From NCBI GenBank assembly GCA_020638855.1, contig JACKHT010000004.1, positions 186,001-250,000 of the forward strand: a stretch of DNA of 64,000 nt. Reading direction: 5' to 3'. Of this stretch, positions 50,079 to 57,828 are shown one piece after another. The DNA is from Planctomycetota bacterium (GTDB lineage Bacteria; Planctomycetota; UBA1135; GCA-002686595). Positions within the stretch are counted from its first letter, which is position 1. The number at the start of each line of letters is the position of its first letter. The notes beneath the pieces are model-generated. The model had not been told where the DNA came from and ran no database searches. It was given only the letters and a program-made list of their open reading frames with translations. The position numbers and the translations under genes were made by a program.

Positions 50079-51344
50079 TTAAGGCACGCGGATCGGAGCG
50101 AGCACAATTCGAAACCCATAGACGTTGGACATACTGCCTGGGCCATTGTGCGATCGGTAGGCGGACCGACAGTAATCCGTGTTGTAGTACCAACCTCCGC
50201 CTCGCAGAACTCTGGATGTGCCCCCGGTGACGAAGGGGTCCGACGCGGCTCCCGGTGCGTAGCTCGCATGGGAATCGAGGCACCATTCCATGACGTTACC
50301 GTGCATGTCGTACAAACCCCATGCGTTGGGGGCGTAACTACCCACAGGATCGGTTTCCGTGCTGCTGCAATTCGTGTTGGAGTGATAGCTGTACCAAAAC
50401 TTGGCATCTCCACAGTACAGACCTGCCCCAACGTTGAATTCCGTTGTCGTGCCTGCCCGACAGGCATACTCCCACTCGGCTTCCGTCGGTAGTCGGTACT
50501 CAAAGCCCGCTGGAACGTTGCCAAGATTCGCCTGTTGCACGGTTAGTGCCATGCAATACGCCCGAGCGTTCGACCAAGTCACACGTTCAACGGGTCGATT
50601 GAGGCCGGAGAAATACGAAGGATTGCTGCCCATCAACGCCAGGTAGTCGGCTTGGGTAACCTCATGTTCGCCCATCCAAAAGCTAGTGCTGATCGTCACG
50701 GGGTGGACGGGTTCGGTGTCGGTGCTGCCAAAGTACGGAGCACCCCCAAGGGCGGCGGATCCCATGAAGAAGGTTCCCGCAGGGATCACCACCATACCCG
50801 GTATCGGGCCACCTGTCGGTCCGAAGGTGACACTCAGACCATTGGAAAAGTTGGATGCGCCTGGGGCCGCCGCACTATCGCGATGCCAAAACTGGAAGTG
50901 CCAAGTGTCCCCGGCCGTGATGGAAATAGGGACCGAATTGGGAATGGTGGAAGGCACGTCGTAGCCGCTGCCCGTGGTCGATGTGCCTCCAAGGTTTTGC
51001 ATCACCCCAGCATTGTCAAACTGACCAACCGAGTACCAGTTCATGCCCGGAACATCGAAACGGTACACACGGGCGGTTGCGCTAGCGCCCATGCACAACA
51101 GTCCGTTGCTGATGGACAAGGCTGGCGTCACCTCGTTCCCTACGAGGACATAGCCGAACTCACCAGGAACTCCGCCGGTTACTTCTAAGTGCAAACCACT
51201 TCCCACACCGCTACCTAGCGAACCGGTCAAGGTGGTGGTTGCACCCGTTGAGTTGGGCTGCTGTGGACAAAACGTGGCGATCTGGGCCAGCGATGCGCTG
51301 GTGAGCGCTGGGACCAAGACGAAGGGAAGGATTTTGGAACGCAT
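50079..51344 (-). CDS. Secreted FGE/SUMF1-fold protein with N-terminal surface module
   Basis: The protein has 421 residues; a signal peptide ends near 'SASLAQ'. The shared module occupies residues 25-174, here at the N-terminus. An FGE-sulfatase (SUMF1) domain follows (about 180-420): 'GMVVIPAGTFFMGSAALGG', 'GEHEVTQADYLALMGSNPSY', 'YRLPTEAEWEYACRAGTT', 'NAWGLYDMHGNVMEWCLDSH', 'RVLRGGGWYYNTDYCRSAYR' and 'YGFRIVL'. Of the two active-site cysteines of formylglycine-generating enzymes (C-x4-C), only the second is present; the first is replaced by Tyr. Sulfatase activation is therefore unlikely, and a binding role is more plausible. Confidence 0.87.
   Translation of the reverse strand: MRSKILPFVLVPALTSASLAQIATFCPQQPNSTGATTTLTGSLGSGVGSGLHLEVTGGVPGEFGYVLVGNEVTPALSISNGLLCMGASATARVYRFDVPGMNWYSVGQFDNAGVMQNLGGTSTTGSGYDVPSTIPNSVPISITAGDTWHFQFWHRDSAAAPGASNFSNGLSVTFGPTGGPIPGMVVIPAGTFFMGSAALGGAPYFGSTDTEPVHPVTISTSFWMGEHEVTQADYLALMGSNPSYFSGLNRPVERVTWSNARAYCMALTVQQANLGNVPAGFEYRLPTEAEWEYACRAGTTTEFNVGAGLYCGDAKFWYSYHSNTNCSSTETDPVGSYAPNAWGLYDMHGNVMEWCLDSHASYAPGAASDPFVTGGTSRVLRGGGWYYNTDYCRSAYRSHNGPGSMSNVYGFRIVLAPIRVP
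50823..51272 (-). repeat. Surface module copy 4 (N-terminal, about 150 residues)
   Basis: The encoded domain begins 'FCPQQPNSTGATTTL' and contains 'PGEFGYVLVGNEVTP', 'NGLLCMGASATARVYRFD', 'GGTSTTGSGYDVPSTIP' and 'AGDTWHFQFWHRDSAAAPGA' then SNFSNGLSVTF. This is the only copy not at a protein C-terminus. Confidence 0.87.
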
Positions 51345-51570
51345 TTTGATTTGCCGATGTTGCTACTAGGCGTGGATCCCACGACTGGGGCTGTGCATGG
51401 AGACTTGGGGAAATCCCCATGCACCGATTCGAAGGGGCGCTCGGCCTCGGAGGCTACCCGGGGTTCCTCCCCAAGGGCCACTTAGGCAATCCATCCATCC
51501 AGAACGGTGGTTGCGGAGCAGCGCTCAAAGCGTAAGCCGGGGCCGACCCATCCCGTGTTTTTGGGTTTTC

Positions 51571-51715
51571 TTGGGCTGAGGGACTCGAACCGCTTAGAGA
51601 CCCCGTTTCCGGCCCAACAGGGTGCTTTCCAGCGAGTCCGTTGGGGGGCCCAGGAACCGCTCGGACCCCGTAGAACTCGATGGTGCGTTCGATGCAACCA
51701 CCGCTTTGAGCCCAA
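51571..51715 (-). ncRNA. Candidate structured RNA, about 145 nt
   Basis: Read on the minus strand, TTGGGCT (51715-51709) pairs perfectly with AGCCCAA (51577-51571), closing a multi-helix fold. Inside are GGTGGTT with AAC-G-CACC (one bulge), GGGGTCC with GGGCCCC, and GGACTCG (51639-51633) with CGAGTCC (51587-51581). The last stem encloses three small hairpins: GCT-GGAA-AGC, CCC-TGTT-GGG and CCG-GAAA-CGG, two of them with GNRA tetraloops. GGTTCGAGTCC near the 3' end looks like a tRNA T-loop but lacks a proper T-stem and CCA. GC-rich DNA forms helices by chance, so this is a hypothesis needing covariation support. Confidence 0.33.
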
Positions 51716-52008
51716 GCGCAAACAGGGTGGCTTTCGGCGCAGGGACAGCATGATGGCATGCCTCCGCTTGGTCGCGGCGCAACCACAAGCAGGGGGGCAC
51801 ACGGGGCACAGACTTGCAAGATAGCTCAAGGTAGCTGCGCCCTCTTCTAACCGCCTGGTACCGATTCGCACTTCCATGTTCGGGTACGGCCAACGTTCGA
51901 TGCCTACCCGAGGTCAGGCCCTGCTTCTGATCCTGGATGTGACCCGTTTGGCCAACGGAGGTTGCCTAGTCGGGCTGGTCGGCACTGCCTACGCTGGTTC
52001 CATCGGAC

Positions 52009-52205
52009 TTAGGGCAAGTAGCGATCCGGAATCGGGCTCTCCGGGATTTCCTGGTCCCAAAGGATGGCCATGATGAGCCAGCGATCGCCATCCCAGACGA
52101 GCTGCAGGCTGTTGATGCCCCGGGCGAAGGGCTCGGCTTCGGGTTCGTCGTCGCAGCGGAGCACCCCCGGAGCATCGGCTCCGTGAATCCTCCTGGACTG
52201 GTCTC
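52009..52205 (-). pseudogene. 3' fragment of an NTF2/SnoaL-like gene
   Basis: The minus-strand frame ending in TAA at 52009-52011 encodes 'RGINSLQLVWDGDRWLIMAI' followed by LWDQEIPESPIPDRYLP, the characteristic C-terminus of NTF2-like (DUF4440/SnoaL) proteins ('RGINSxQL..DGxRWWI...W'). About 60 residues upstream the similarity stops without a start codon, so the 5' two thirds of the gene has been lost, presumably by insertion or deletion at about 52200. Confidence 0.55.
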
Positions 52206-52715
52206 GTGGCTCGTCCGCAAAGGCAAGTGGGCTACGTCACCCTACGGGATGAAGACGCGGCGATTCAGCGGCGCAGGCGCCACCTGTACTGCGACGCCCA
52301 TGACCGTCCGAAGCGACAGCCAGGACCCAAGCCGAGGAGCCCTTTCGGAGACCTGTTTAGTGACACGCGCTTCGCTCAATCACTCCAACGGGTGGTTGCC
52401 CAACCCAATTTTCGAGGAAACCTCTCCGGCTACCCTAGGCGGAAGCGGTCCGAGAAGGACTGCGACAAGGGCCGGTGTCCGAAGTGTGAGACCAACGTCT
52501 TGGTCTCACGCACGGGCATCACCAGTGAAGCTCAGCTCGAGGAGATCTGCCGTGGCCTAATGAAGGACATCGACGAAGGGCTCGGCATGCGAGCCCCGCG
52601 TTCGACTGGTCACGGTCAAACAGCTTTGGGTTGCCAAGAAGGGCGCCGTTTTGATTCGCATGCCCCAAGCCGCTGCGAGATACGCGCAAGAGATCCTCTC
52701 GGGCGAAGATCGTGA
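52206..52715 (+). CDS. Possible small hypothetical protein upstream of radC-like gene
   Basis: The open frame of 169 codons would encode a basic protein with a CxxC pair ('CDKGRCPKCETNVLVSRTG') and an amphipathic helix ('SEAQLEEICRGLMKDIDEGL'). The last third overlaps the RadC-like gene in another frame, so if real the authentic protein probably ends or shifts near 52590. It starts at the break point of the NTF2-like fragment. No family recognised; it may be spurious. Confidence 0.22.
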   Translation: MARPQRQVGYVTLRDEDAAIQRRRRHLYCDAHDRPKRQPGPKPRSPFGDLFSDTRFAQSLQRVVAQPNFRGNLSGYPRRKRSEKDCDKGRCPKCETNVLVSRTGITSEAQLEEICRGLMKDIDEGLGMRAPRSTGHGQTALGCQEGRRFDSHAPSRCEIRARDPLGRRS

Positions 52716-53040
52716 ACACTTCCTTGCTCTGCACCTCGACAGCAGACATCAGGTCGTCTCCGTCGAGGTGGTGTCCGTGGGAACCCTTGGAAGCTCGATC
52801 GTGCATCCGCGCGAAGTGTTCAAGGGAGCCATCTTGGCCAACTCCGCGGCCGTCATCTGCGCACACAATCACCCATCGGGTGATTTGAACCCGTCGCGAG
52901 AGGATCACGAGATCCTCAAGCGCCTGGCAGAGGCTGGACGGCTATTGGGCATCCCCGTGCTCGACTTCCTCATCGTCTCTGACGATGAGTTCTGGTCCGC
53001 CAGCGAGCATGGAGTGATGGGGAGCGGTGCAACGCTATGA
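52651..53040 (+). CDS. RadC-like JAB-domain protein
   Basis: The protein has 129 residues from TTG 52651. The frame is open back to a stop at 52561 and encodes RadC-like 'RVRLVTVKQLWVAKKGAV', so the true start may be an upstream non-ATG codon (for example CTG 52606). The JAB/MPN metalloprotease-like motif is complete: 'FLALHLDSRHQVVSVEVVSV', 'GTLGSSIVHPREVFKGAILA' and 'AHNHPSGDLNPSREDHEI'. It lacks the helix-hairpin-helix of full-length RadC. Short RadC proteins are typical of mobile elements and defence islands. It is coupled by ATGA overlap to the next gene. Confidence 0.85.
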   Translation: MIRMPQAAARYAQEILSGEDREHFLALHLDSRHQVVSVEVVSVGTLGSSIVHPREVFKGAILANSAAVICAHNHPSGDLNPSREDHEILKRLAEAGRLLGIPVLDFLIVSDDEFWSASEHGVMGSGATL

Positions 53041-53300
53041 ATGAGCGCCTCTTCGCGAAGTCTGGGTGGACAGTACCTGAGAAGCACAGCGAGCGATGTG
53101 GAAGCACCGCAGATGCGCTCTTTGGGCAAACGCTTTGGCGTTGGGGTGAGCCAGGCAAGGGCACCGTGCTCGACGATGTCGAGGACGGCTGCTTGTTCTG
53201 TCTCGCCGAGAAGGTCGAGCGCTTGCTCGATCAAGGTTGGGGACTCTCGGGTGAACGCTTCACCCGCATCAACCGCGATGCTCGCAGAGCAAAGCGGTGA
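53037..53300 (+). CDS. Small hypothetical protein coupled to the RadC-like gene
   Basis: The 87-residue acidic protein's ATG overlaps the preceding TGA, which supports it being a real gene. It contains Cys residues ('GCLFCLAEKVERLLDQGWGL') and a C-terminal basic tail. No family is recognised. RadC-like genes in mobile regions often have such small partners. Confidence 0.6.
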   Translation: MNERLFAKSGWTVPEKHSERCGSTADALFGQTLWRWGEPGKGTVLDDVEDGCLFCLAEKVERLLDQGWGLSGERFTRINRDARRAKR

Positions 53301-53405
53301 TCCCCATAGAAGGTTGCTTCGGCACGATGCACCCTTCACTTCTCATTCCCGGGCCACTTCGCTCACGTCGCGCACCGAAACGTTGCCTGAGGTCAAGTGC
53401 TTGCC

Positions 53406-53434
53406 TTGGACCTGCGAGCTGCGATACGTATCCT
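53406..53434 (+). promoter_or_regulatory. Candidate promoter of the YhcG-like nuclease gene
   Basis: TTGGAC (53406-53411) and TATCCT (53429-53434) are 17 bases apart. The -10-like hexamer lies six bases before ATG 53441, so transcription would start at the initiation codon. There is no Shine-Dalgarno sequence. Confidence 0.42.
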
Positions 53435-53440
53435 CTGGTC

Positions 53441-54478
53441 ATGGGCAAGAACCTCCCCGCCAAGCCTGAGGGCTACCCCGAGCTCCTCGAGGAGCTAAAG
53501 GGCCGCATCGCTGCGGCGCGGGTGAAGGCTGCCCTGGCGGTCAACGCCGAGCTCGTGACCCTGTATTTGAGCATCGGTCGGGACATTCTCGCCCGGCAGG
53601 AGCGGCAAGGGTGGGGTGCGAAGGTCCTCGAACGATTGAGCAAGGACCTCCGGCGAGCGTTCCCCGAGATGAAGGGGCTCTCCGTACGTAACCTCAAGTA
53701 CATGCGGACTCTGGCCCGGGAACTGCCCGATGGCTCAATTGGGCAGCAGCTTGCTGCCCAATTGCCCTGGTTCCACTCCTGCACCCTGGTTCAGAAGGTC
53801 AAAGACCCCGGCGAGCGCGATTGGTATGCCCAAGCCTGCATCGAGCACGGCTGGAGCCGCAACGTCCTCGAGATGCAGATCGAGACCGGGCTGTACGGTC
53901 GCCAAGGGGGGGCTACGACGAACTTCGAGCGCACGCTCCCCTCACCACAGTCCGACCTCGCCCGCGAGACCCTCAAGGACCCCTACAACTTCGAGTTCCT
54001 GACCATCGCCGAGGACGCGCACGAGCGCGCCATCGAGCGCGGACTCGTCGACCACATCCGCGACTTCCTGCTCGAGCTCGGCCAAGGGTTCGCGTTCATG
54101 GGCACCCAGGTGCCCCTCACGGTGGGGGAAGAGGACTACTACCTCGACCTGCTATTCTACCACGTGAAGCTGCGCTGCTACGTGGTCATCGAGCTCAAGG
54201 CCGGAGGCTTCAAGCCGGAGTATGCGGGCAAGCTCAACTTCTACCTCTCCGCCGTCGACGACCTGCTGCGCCACCCCGACGACCAGCCGAGCATCGGACT
54301 GATCCTGTGCCGCGGAAAGAACCGGGTCGCCGTCGAGTACTCGTTGCGCGACATGGCCAAGCCGCTTGGAGTCTCGGAGTATCAGCTCACCGAGTCTCTT
54401 CCGGACAAGCTCAAAGGGTCACTCCCGTCGGTGGAAGAGCTCGAGGCCGAGCTTGGGGAACTCCCCGGCGACGAGTGA
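53441..54478 (+). CDS. YhcG/DUF1016 family PD-(D/E)XK nuclease
   Basis: The protein has 345 residues from ATG 53441; the frame is open upstream but non-coding in character. The DUF1016 N-terminal helical domain (about 15-165) has 'LVTLYLSIGRDILARQERQG', 'FPEMKGLSVRNLKYMRTLA' and 'QLPWFHSCTLVQKV'. The C-terminal PD-(D/E)XK domain (about 180-330) has 'GFAFMGTQVPLTVGEEDYYL', then 'DLLFYHVKLRCYVVIELKAG' (catalytic Asp and E-x-K), 'EYAGKLNFYLSAVDDLLRHP' and 'LILCRGKNRVAVEYSL'. The family accompanies restriction-modification and mobile islands and is proposed to cut DNA. Together with the RadC-like gene it marks this as an accessory zone. Confidence 0.92.
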   Translation: MGKNLPAKPEGYPELLEELKGRIAAARVKAALAVNAELVTLYLSIGRDILARQERQGWGAKVLERLSKDLRRAFPEMKGLSVRNLKYMRTLARELPDGSIGQQLAAQLPWFHSCTLVQKVKDPGERDWYAQACIEHGWSRNVLEMQIETGLYGRQGGATTNFERTLPSPQSDLARETLKDPYNFEFLTIAEDAHERAIERGLVDHIRDFLLELGQGFAFMGTQVPLTVGEEDYYLDLLFYHVKLRCYVVIELKAGGFKPEYAGKLNFYLSAVDDLLRHPDDQPSIGLILCRGKNRVAVEYSLRDMAKPLGVSEYQLTESLPDKLKGSLPSVEELEAELGELPGDE

Positions 54479-54528
54479 TCGCACGAGACCTGCGATCTTC
54501 GGTCATGCTCTTAGCCACCGACGACGGC

Positions 54529-55821
54529 TCATCTCGGTGCTTCACCACCGGCACCGCCGAGTAGTTCGTTCGGCGGTTTGCGCTCCCAGGCGTTGCCCGT
54601 GAGGCCCATCTGGTAGCCAAGCTCGAAAACACGGCCCATCTCGGCGCGGTTGAACTCTCCCTCAGACGATGGCTGAAAGGTCTCTGGAATAGCCGCGATA
54701 CGGAACTCGACGCCACGCCTCCTGGCGACGGAGAACGCCCAGTAGATCTCTTGCGCTGCCATGGAGTTTGTCATGGTCGTAAGTGCTCGTTGCGCGATGG
54801 CTGTCGTTCGAGGTGCGACACTCTGCCAGCGCCGATGAAGCTGCCCATTTCTTACGACATACAAGACGGCGCGCACTTGGTCTCGAGAGAGGCCAGCTTC
54901 TTGTGCTGCGCTGACACCATCCAGAACGGCGAACGGGGCGATTAGCTGTTGCCGGACAGCGCCGTCGACATGCATCTCGTCGTATGCCTTCCGTTCAGCC
55001 TCCACCTTGATGTAGATCGGCGGAAAGATGACTGGAATCGCCGCTGAAGCCATCAACACGTCTCGAAAAAGCTGCAGCGCGTCGGATCGGTCGCTTGCGG
55101 CGATCGCGCCGAGGTCCCAGATGACGAGCCTCTGCGCATCGAGGTTCGTGGTCCCTACGTAGAGGCGCCTTCCGGAGCGATGGGCATCGGCAACCTGAGC
55201 AAGCAGCTCTGCATCAATGTACCGGTTCAGGAGCTTCGCGAGGGGAGTGGTATCACCGATCGAATCGCTCGTGAACCAGTTCCAGAAGGAGCGCTCTTCG
55301 ACGATGTCTGTTTGAGAGACGGATGTGTAGACCTCGCGAAGTGAATGGTCGCGGGAAGGACCGACGAAAGCAAAGGGAGCAATGATGGCTCCAGTGCTCA
55401 CGCCGGTGACTAGCTTGAACGGAGGACGTGAACCGTTCTTGCTCCAACCACAAAGTAAACCGGCTCCGAAAGCTCCATGGGATCCGCCAGCGGAAAGCGC
55501 CAAGGCGTGGTAGGTGCGCGAGCCATCCGCCACTCGCGGAAAATCTCCGGGGAGCTCTTCAGAGAATGATCGAACCAGGCTCGCTTGAAATACCTCGCTG
55601 AATTCGTCTCCCCATGCCCGGATGTCTGTGTATCCGGCGACCGCTGCGCTTTCGACCAAGTGCTCCGGCACTGCGTTCCTCTGCAACCCCGCGCAACCGC
55701 TGAGCGCCAGTAGCATGAGAAGACAAATCGTCTGGCCTCGCCGTTGAAACCGAAGCCACGAACAACGCCGCTGTGGCTCCGCCCTAGGCAGGCGCGACAC
55801 CATCTCTAGGGCCGCGTTCAT
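54529..55821 (-). CDS. Patatin-like phospholipase lipoprotein
   Basis: The protein has 430 residues. A long N-terminal basic stretch precedes the membrane segment and lipobox 'LMLLALSGC', so an internal start is possible. The patatin catalytic parts are all present: oxyanion hole 'LSAGGSHGAFGAGLLCG', nucleophile elbow G-V-S-T-G (Ser in 'LVTGVSTGAIIAPF') and D-G-A ('MHVDGAVRQQL') supplying the catalytic Asp. It is predicted to be a lipid acyl hydrolase anchored in the outer membrane or periplasm. It is the last gene of the TetR-led operon, its ATG overlapping the LOG gene stop. Confidence 0.87.
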   Translation of the reverse strand: MNAALEMVSRLPRAEPQRRCSWLRFQRRGQTICLLMLLALSGCAGLQRNAVPEHLVESAAVAGYTDIRAWGDEFSEVFQASLVRSFSEELPGDFPRVADGSRTYHALALSAGGSHGAFGAGLLCGWSKNGSRPPFKLVTGVSTGAIIAPFAFVGPSRDHSLREVYTSVSQTDIVEERSFWNWFTSDSIGDTTPLAKLLNRYIDAELLAQVADAHRSGRRLYVGTTNLDAQRLVIWDLGAIAASDRSDALQLFRDVLMASAAIPVIFPPIYIKVEAERKAYDEMHVDGAVRQQLIAPFAVLDGVSAAQEAGLSRDQVRAVLYVVRNGQLHRRWQSVAPRTTAIAQRALTTMTNSMAAQEIYWAFSVARRRGVEFRIAAIPETFQPSSEGEFNRAEMGRVFELGYQMGLTGNAWERKPPNELLGGAGGEAPR

Positions 55822-56693
55822 GGGTGGAACCCGGAGCCTGCTGGGTGTTGTTCGTCCCCTAGGTCATTTGGCACCACGCCACCGTAGAAGCCCACGAGTG
55901 CATCGACCGCACCTTGGGCATCTTCTACGATCCGAAACAGCCGAGTCTCTTCTTGGCTGATCAGTCCCTGCTCCACCAGGAACCCGAAGTCGATGGTCCG
56001 GTGCCAGAAGTCCGCGCCGACGAGCACCACGGGAATGGGGGAAAGCTTGTTGGTCTGGATGAGAGTGAGTGCCTCGAACAGTTCGTCGAGCGTGCCGTAG
56101 CCACCGGGAAAGACGACCAGTCCCCGCGCTCGCAGGAGCAGGTGCATCTTGCGGATCGCAAAGTAGTGGAACCGAAAGGACAGATCTTCGGTGATGAAGG
56201 GGTTCGGGGCTTGCTCGTGGGGGAGGGTGATGTTGAAGCCGATAGACCTCCCACCCGCTTCGTCGGCCCCCCGGTTGGCAGCCTCCATGATGCCTGGGCC
56301 GCCGCCGGTGACTATGACGAAGTCTCGGCGGGCTTCGGTCTGAAAACGGCGCGTGACAATCCCGGCAAACCGCCTCGCTTCCTCGTAGTAGCGAGACAGG
56401 TCGACGCGCGCGCGCGCGCGGGCCAGGCTCTCGCCGTCATCTTGCCCGACGAGCTCATCCAGCTGCTGTCGAGCAATCTCGGGCGATGGGATGCGGGCGC
56501 TTCCGAAGACGACGACGGTGGAGTTGATTCCGTTCTGGCGCAGATGCCACTCGGGCTTGAGAAGTTCAAGCTGGAGCCGCACAGGCCGAAGGTCGGGATG
56601 CCGCAGGAACTCGATGTCCTCGAATGCTAGAAGTGGCGAGGGGCCTCCAGAAGCTGGTGTGTTCGCGCGGTTTGTTTGAGGCGTGTCCGTCAC
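55818..56693 (-). CDS. LOG family (TIGR00730) nucleotide 5'-monophosphate phosphoribohydrolase
   Basis: The protein has 291 residues from GTG 56693, which overlaps the upstream stop (GTGA). It is Rossmann-like with the LOG signatures 'FVIVTGGGPGIMEAANRGAD' (PGGGxGxM-type) and 'VFPGGYGTLDELFEALTLIQ' (the catalytic P-G-G-x-G-T-x-x-E). 'VVFGSARIPSPEIARQQLDE' is the long-form N-terminus. LOG enzymes remove the base from nucleoside monophosphates. Its presence in an efflux and lipase operon is unusual. Confidence 0.88.
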   Translation of the reverse strand: MTDTPQTNRANTPASGGPSPLLAFEDIEFLRHPDLRPVRLQLELLKPEWHLRQNGINSTVVVFGSARIPSPEIARQQLDELVGQDDGESLARARARVDLSRYYEEARRFAGIVTRRFQTEARRDFVIVTGGGPGIMEAANRGADEAGGRSIGFNITLPHEQAPNPFITEDLSFRFHYFAIRKMHLLLRARGLVVFPGGYGTLDELFEALTLIQTNKLSPIPVVLVGADFWHRTIDFGFLVEQGLISQEETRLFRIVEDAQGAVDALVGFYGGVVPNDLGDEQHPAGSGFHP

Positions 56694-57352
56694 GGTGTGT
56701 CCCCTGACTTGTTTGGACCATGGCCGCGGCGTTCATGGTGTTGGGAAGGAGCTTCCGCGCGCCGCGCCTTCTCGGCTAGGACAAGGAGACCAAAGACAGG
56801 GTCTTTCACCTGAACGTGCCGCAGGATATTCCAGTTCTCACGCACATGCTTGCGGAGAAACTCGAGCACGTGGCCGAGAGATATCTGGAGATAGTGCCCG
56901 CGATTCTGGACGACAGACCCAAACACGGCCTGGCGAACGTGCAGTCCACTCGGCATCTGCGTTTCGCCTTTCCTCAGTAACTCCTGTACGTGGACCTGTA
57001 GGTCGCCTTCTGGACAACATCCGAACCTGCTCAGCACAGCCCGCACAATGGCCGGATCCGTGGCACCGCGGTTGAGTACAGCCTTTCCCTCCTTGACCTC
57101 CGCCAGCAACATCCCCAGGTTCTCCTGGTCCGCAGCAAGCACTGGGTCCGTTCGAAAGCCCTCTGCGTGCCGCAGGCGCTTTTGAGCGGGAACGATGCCG
57201 CCTGCTTGTGGCAGGCGAAGCGCAAGGAGATCGATGTCAGTTGCCGTCTCGTACCCAGACCTCGGGAGGGCCTTCACTACCGGGTATTCAGCGACAGTGA
57301 AGTACCCGTTCACGAAGAGGTAGGATTGAACGAGTGCGACAGCGTGATCCAT
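56690..57352 (-). CDS. PD-(D/E)XK-nuclease-like hypothetical protein
   Basis: The protein has 220 residues from ATG 57352, with AGGGAAG just upstream; a longer open frame reaching into the next gene is not favoured. The core reads 'VNGYFTVAEYPVVKALPRSG' then 'ETATDIDLLALRLPQAG' and 'LGMLLAEVKEGKAVLNRG', giving D-x-D ... E-V-K in the spacing of PD-(D/E)XK enzymes of the restriction-endonuclease-like clan. The C-terminal half is helical ('LGHVLEFLRKHVRENWNILR'). It may be a nuclease or a degenerate nucleic-acid-binding protein. The family is not recognised with certainty. Confidence 0.55.
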   Translation of the reverse strand: MDHAVALVQSYLFVNGYFTVAEYPVVKALPRSGYETATDIDLLALRLPQAGGIVPAQKRLRHAEGFRTDPVLAADQENLGMLLAEVKEGKAVLNRGATDPAIVRAVLSRFGCCPEGDLQVHVQELLRKGETQMPSGLHVRQAVFGSVVQNRGHYLQISLGHVLEFLRKHVRENWNILRHVQVKDPVFGLLVLAEKARRAEAPSQHHERRGHGPNKSGDTP

Positions 57353-57363
57353 GTTCCGCTTCC

Positions 57364-57828
57364 CTACAATGTGCTCCGATCGCTCGCGCGCCCTGTCTTC
57401 ACGGACAGAACGGCCACTCCAAACCAGGCCACTGACACCAGCATGGCGGCTCCTCCGATGAGTACGAACAGTGGTGGGGACCCAAGATAGACCTCCGCAA
57501 GAATGCCGACGGGCATGAGCATCCCGATGAGCGCAAGCCATGAGATGGCCCTTGAAGTTCTCCGGCCGATCGGCAGCTGGACTAGTAGGTAGCCAAGAAC
57601 GACGTTCAGGAACGCGAAGAGGTTGCCGTGTACGTGCGCGAGTCGCGTTTCGAAGTGCTTGCCTGTTGAGTACTGTGCGATCCACGCCTCTCGGTCAACG
57701 TGGAAGTCGCGCAGATAGATCAACACGAATCCGTAAGCCATGAAGCTGGCAAGCGCGAGGAAGCCCACGCCGATGTTCCAGCGCCCGTACCGCCACGCGT
57801 TGCCCGGTACTCCAGTTGGGTTGCTCAT
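57364..57828 (-). CDS. Four-helix integral membrane protein, hypothetical
   Basis: The 154-residue protein has four predicted transmembrane helices (about 20-38, 68-85, 95-115, 122-142). A 'RLAHVHGNLFAFLNVVLGYL' segment in helix 2 with two His spaced by one residue is notable and could bind haem or metal. No homologous family is recalled. The start overlaps the ABC ATPase stop (ATGA), so it is co-expressed with the exporter and may be an accessory subunit. Confidence 0.7.
   Translation of the reverse strand: MSNPTGVPGNAWRYGRWNIGVGFLALASFMAYGFVLIYLRDFHVDREAWIAQYSTGKHFETRLAHVHGNLFAFLNVVLGYLLVQLPIGRRTSRAISWLALIGMLMPVGILAEVYLGSPPLFVLIGGAAMLVSVAWFGVAVLSVKTGRASDRSTL

Larger units (their letters stand above)
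51345..52205. other. Largely non-coding stretch at the edge of the accessory region
   Basis: About 860 bases without a convincing intact gene. Short open frames exist on both strands but none has a recognisable product or a good start. It contains two small inverted repeats (CGTGG-ATC-CCACG at 51371-51383 and GTGCATGG/CCATGCAC at 51393-51424), the possible structured RNA at 51571-51715 and the 3' fragment of an NTF2-like gene at its right end. Confidence 0.6.

Noticed and set aside
51571..51715. tRNA gene suggested by a T-loop-like GGTTCGAGTCC and a 7-bp acceptor-like stem
   Set aside because: The T-stem does not pair, no anticodon arm of correct geometry is present, the span is about 145 bases and no CCA follows. 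Kept only as a structured-RNA candidate.
51482..51877. Overlapping open frames on both strands (about 100-130 codons)
   Set aside because: Arg/Pro/Ser-rich translations without domains or ribosome sites, typical of non-coding GC-rich DNA.
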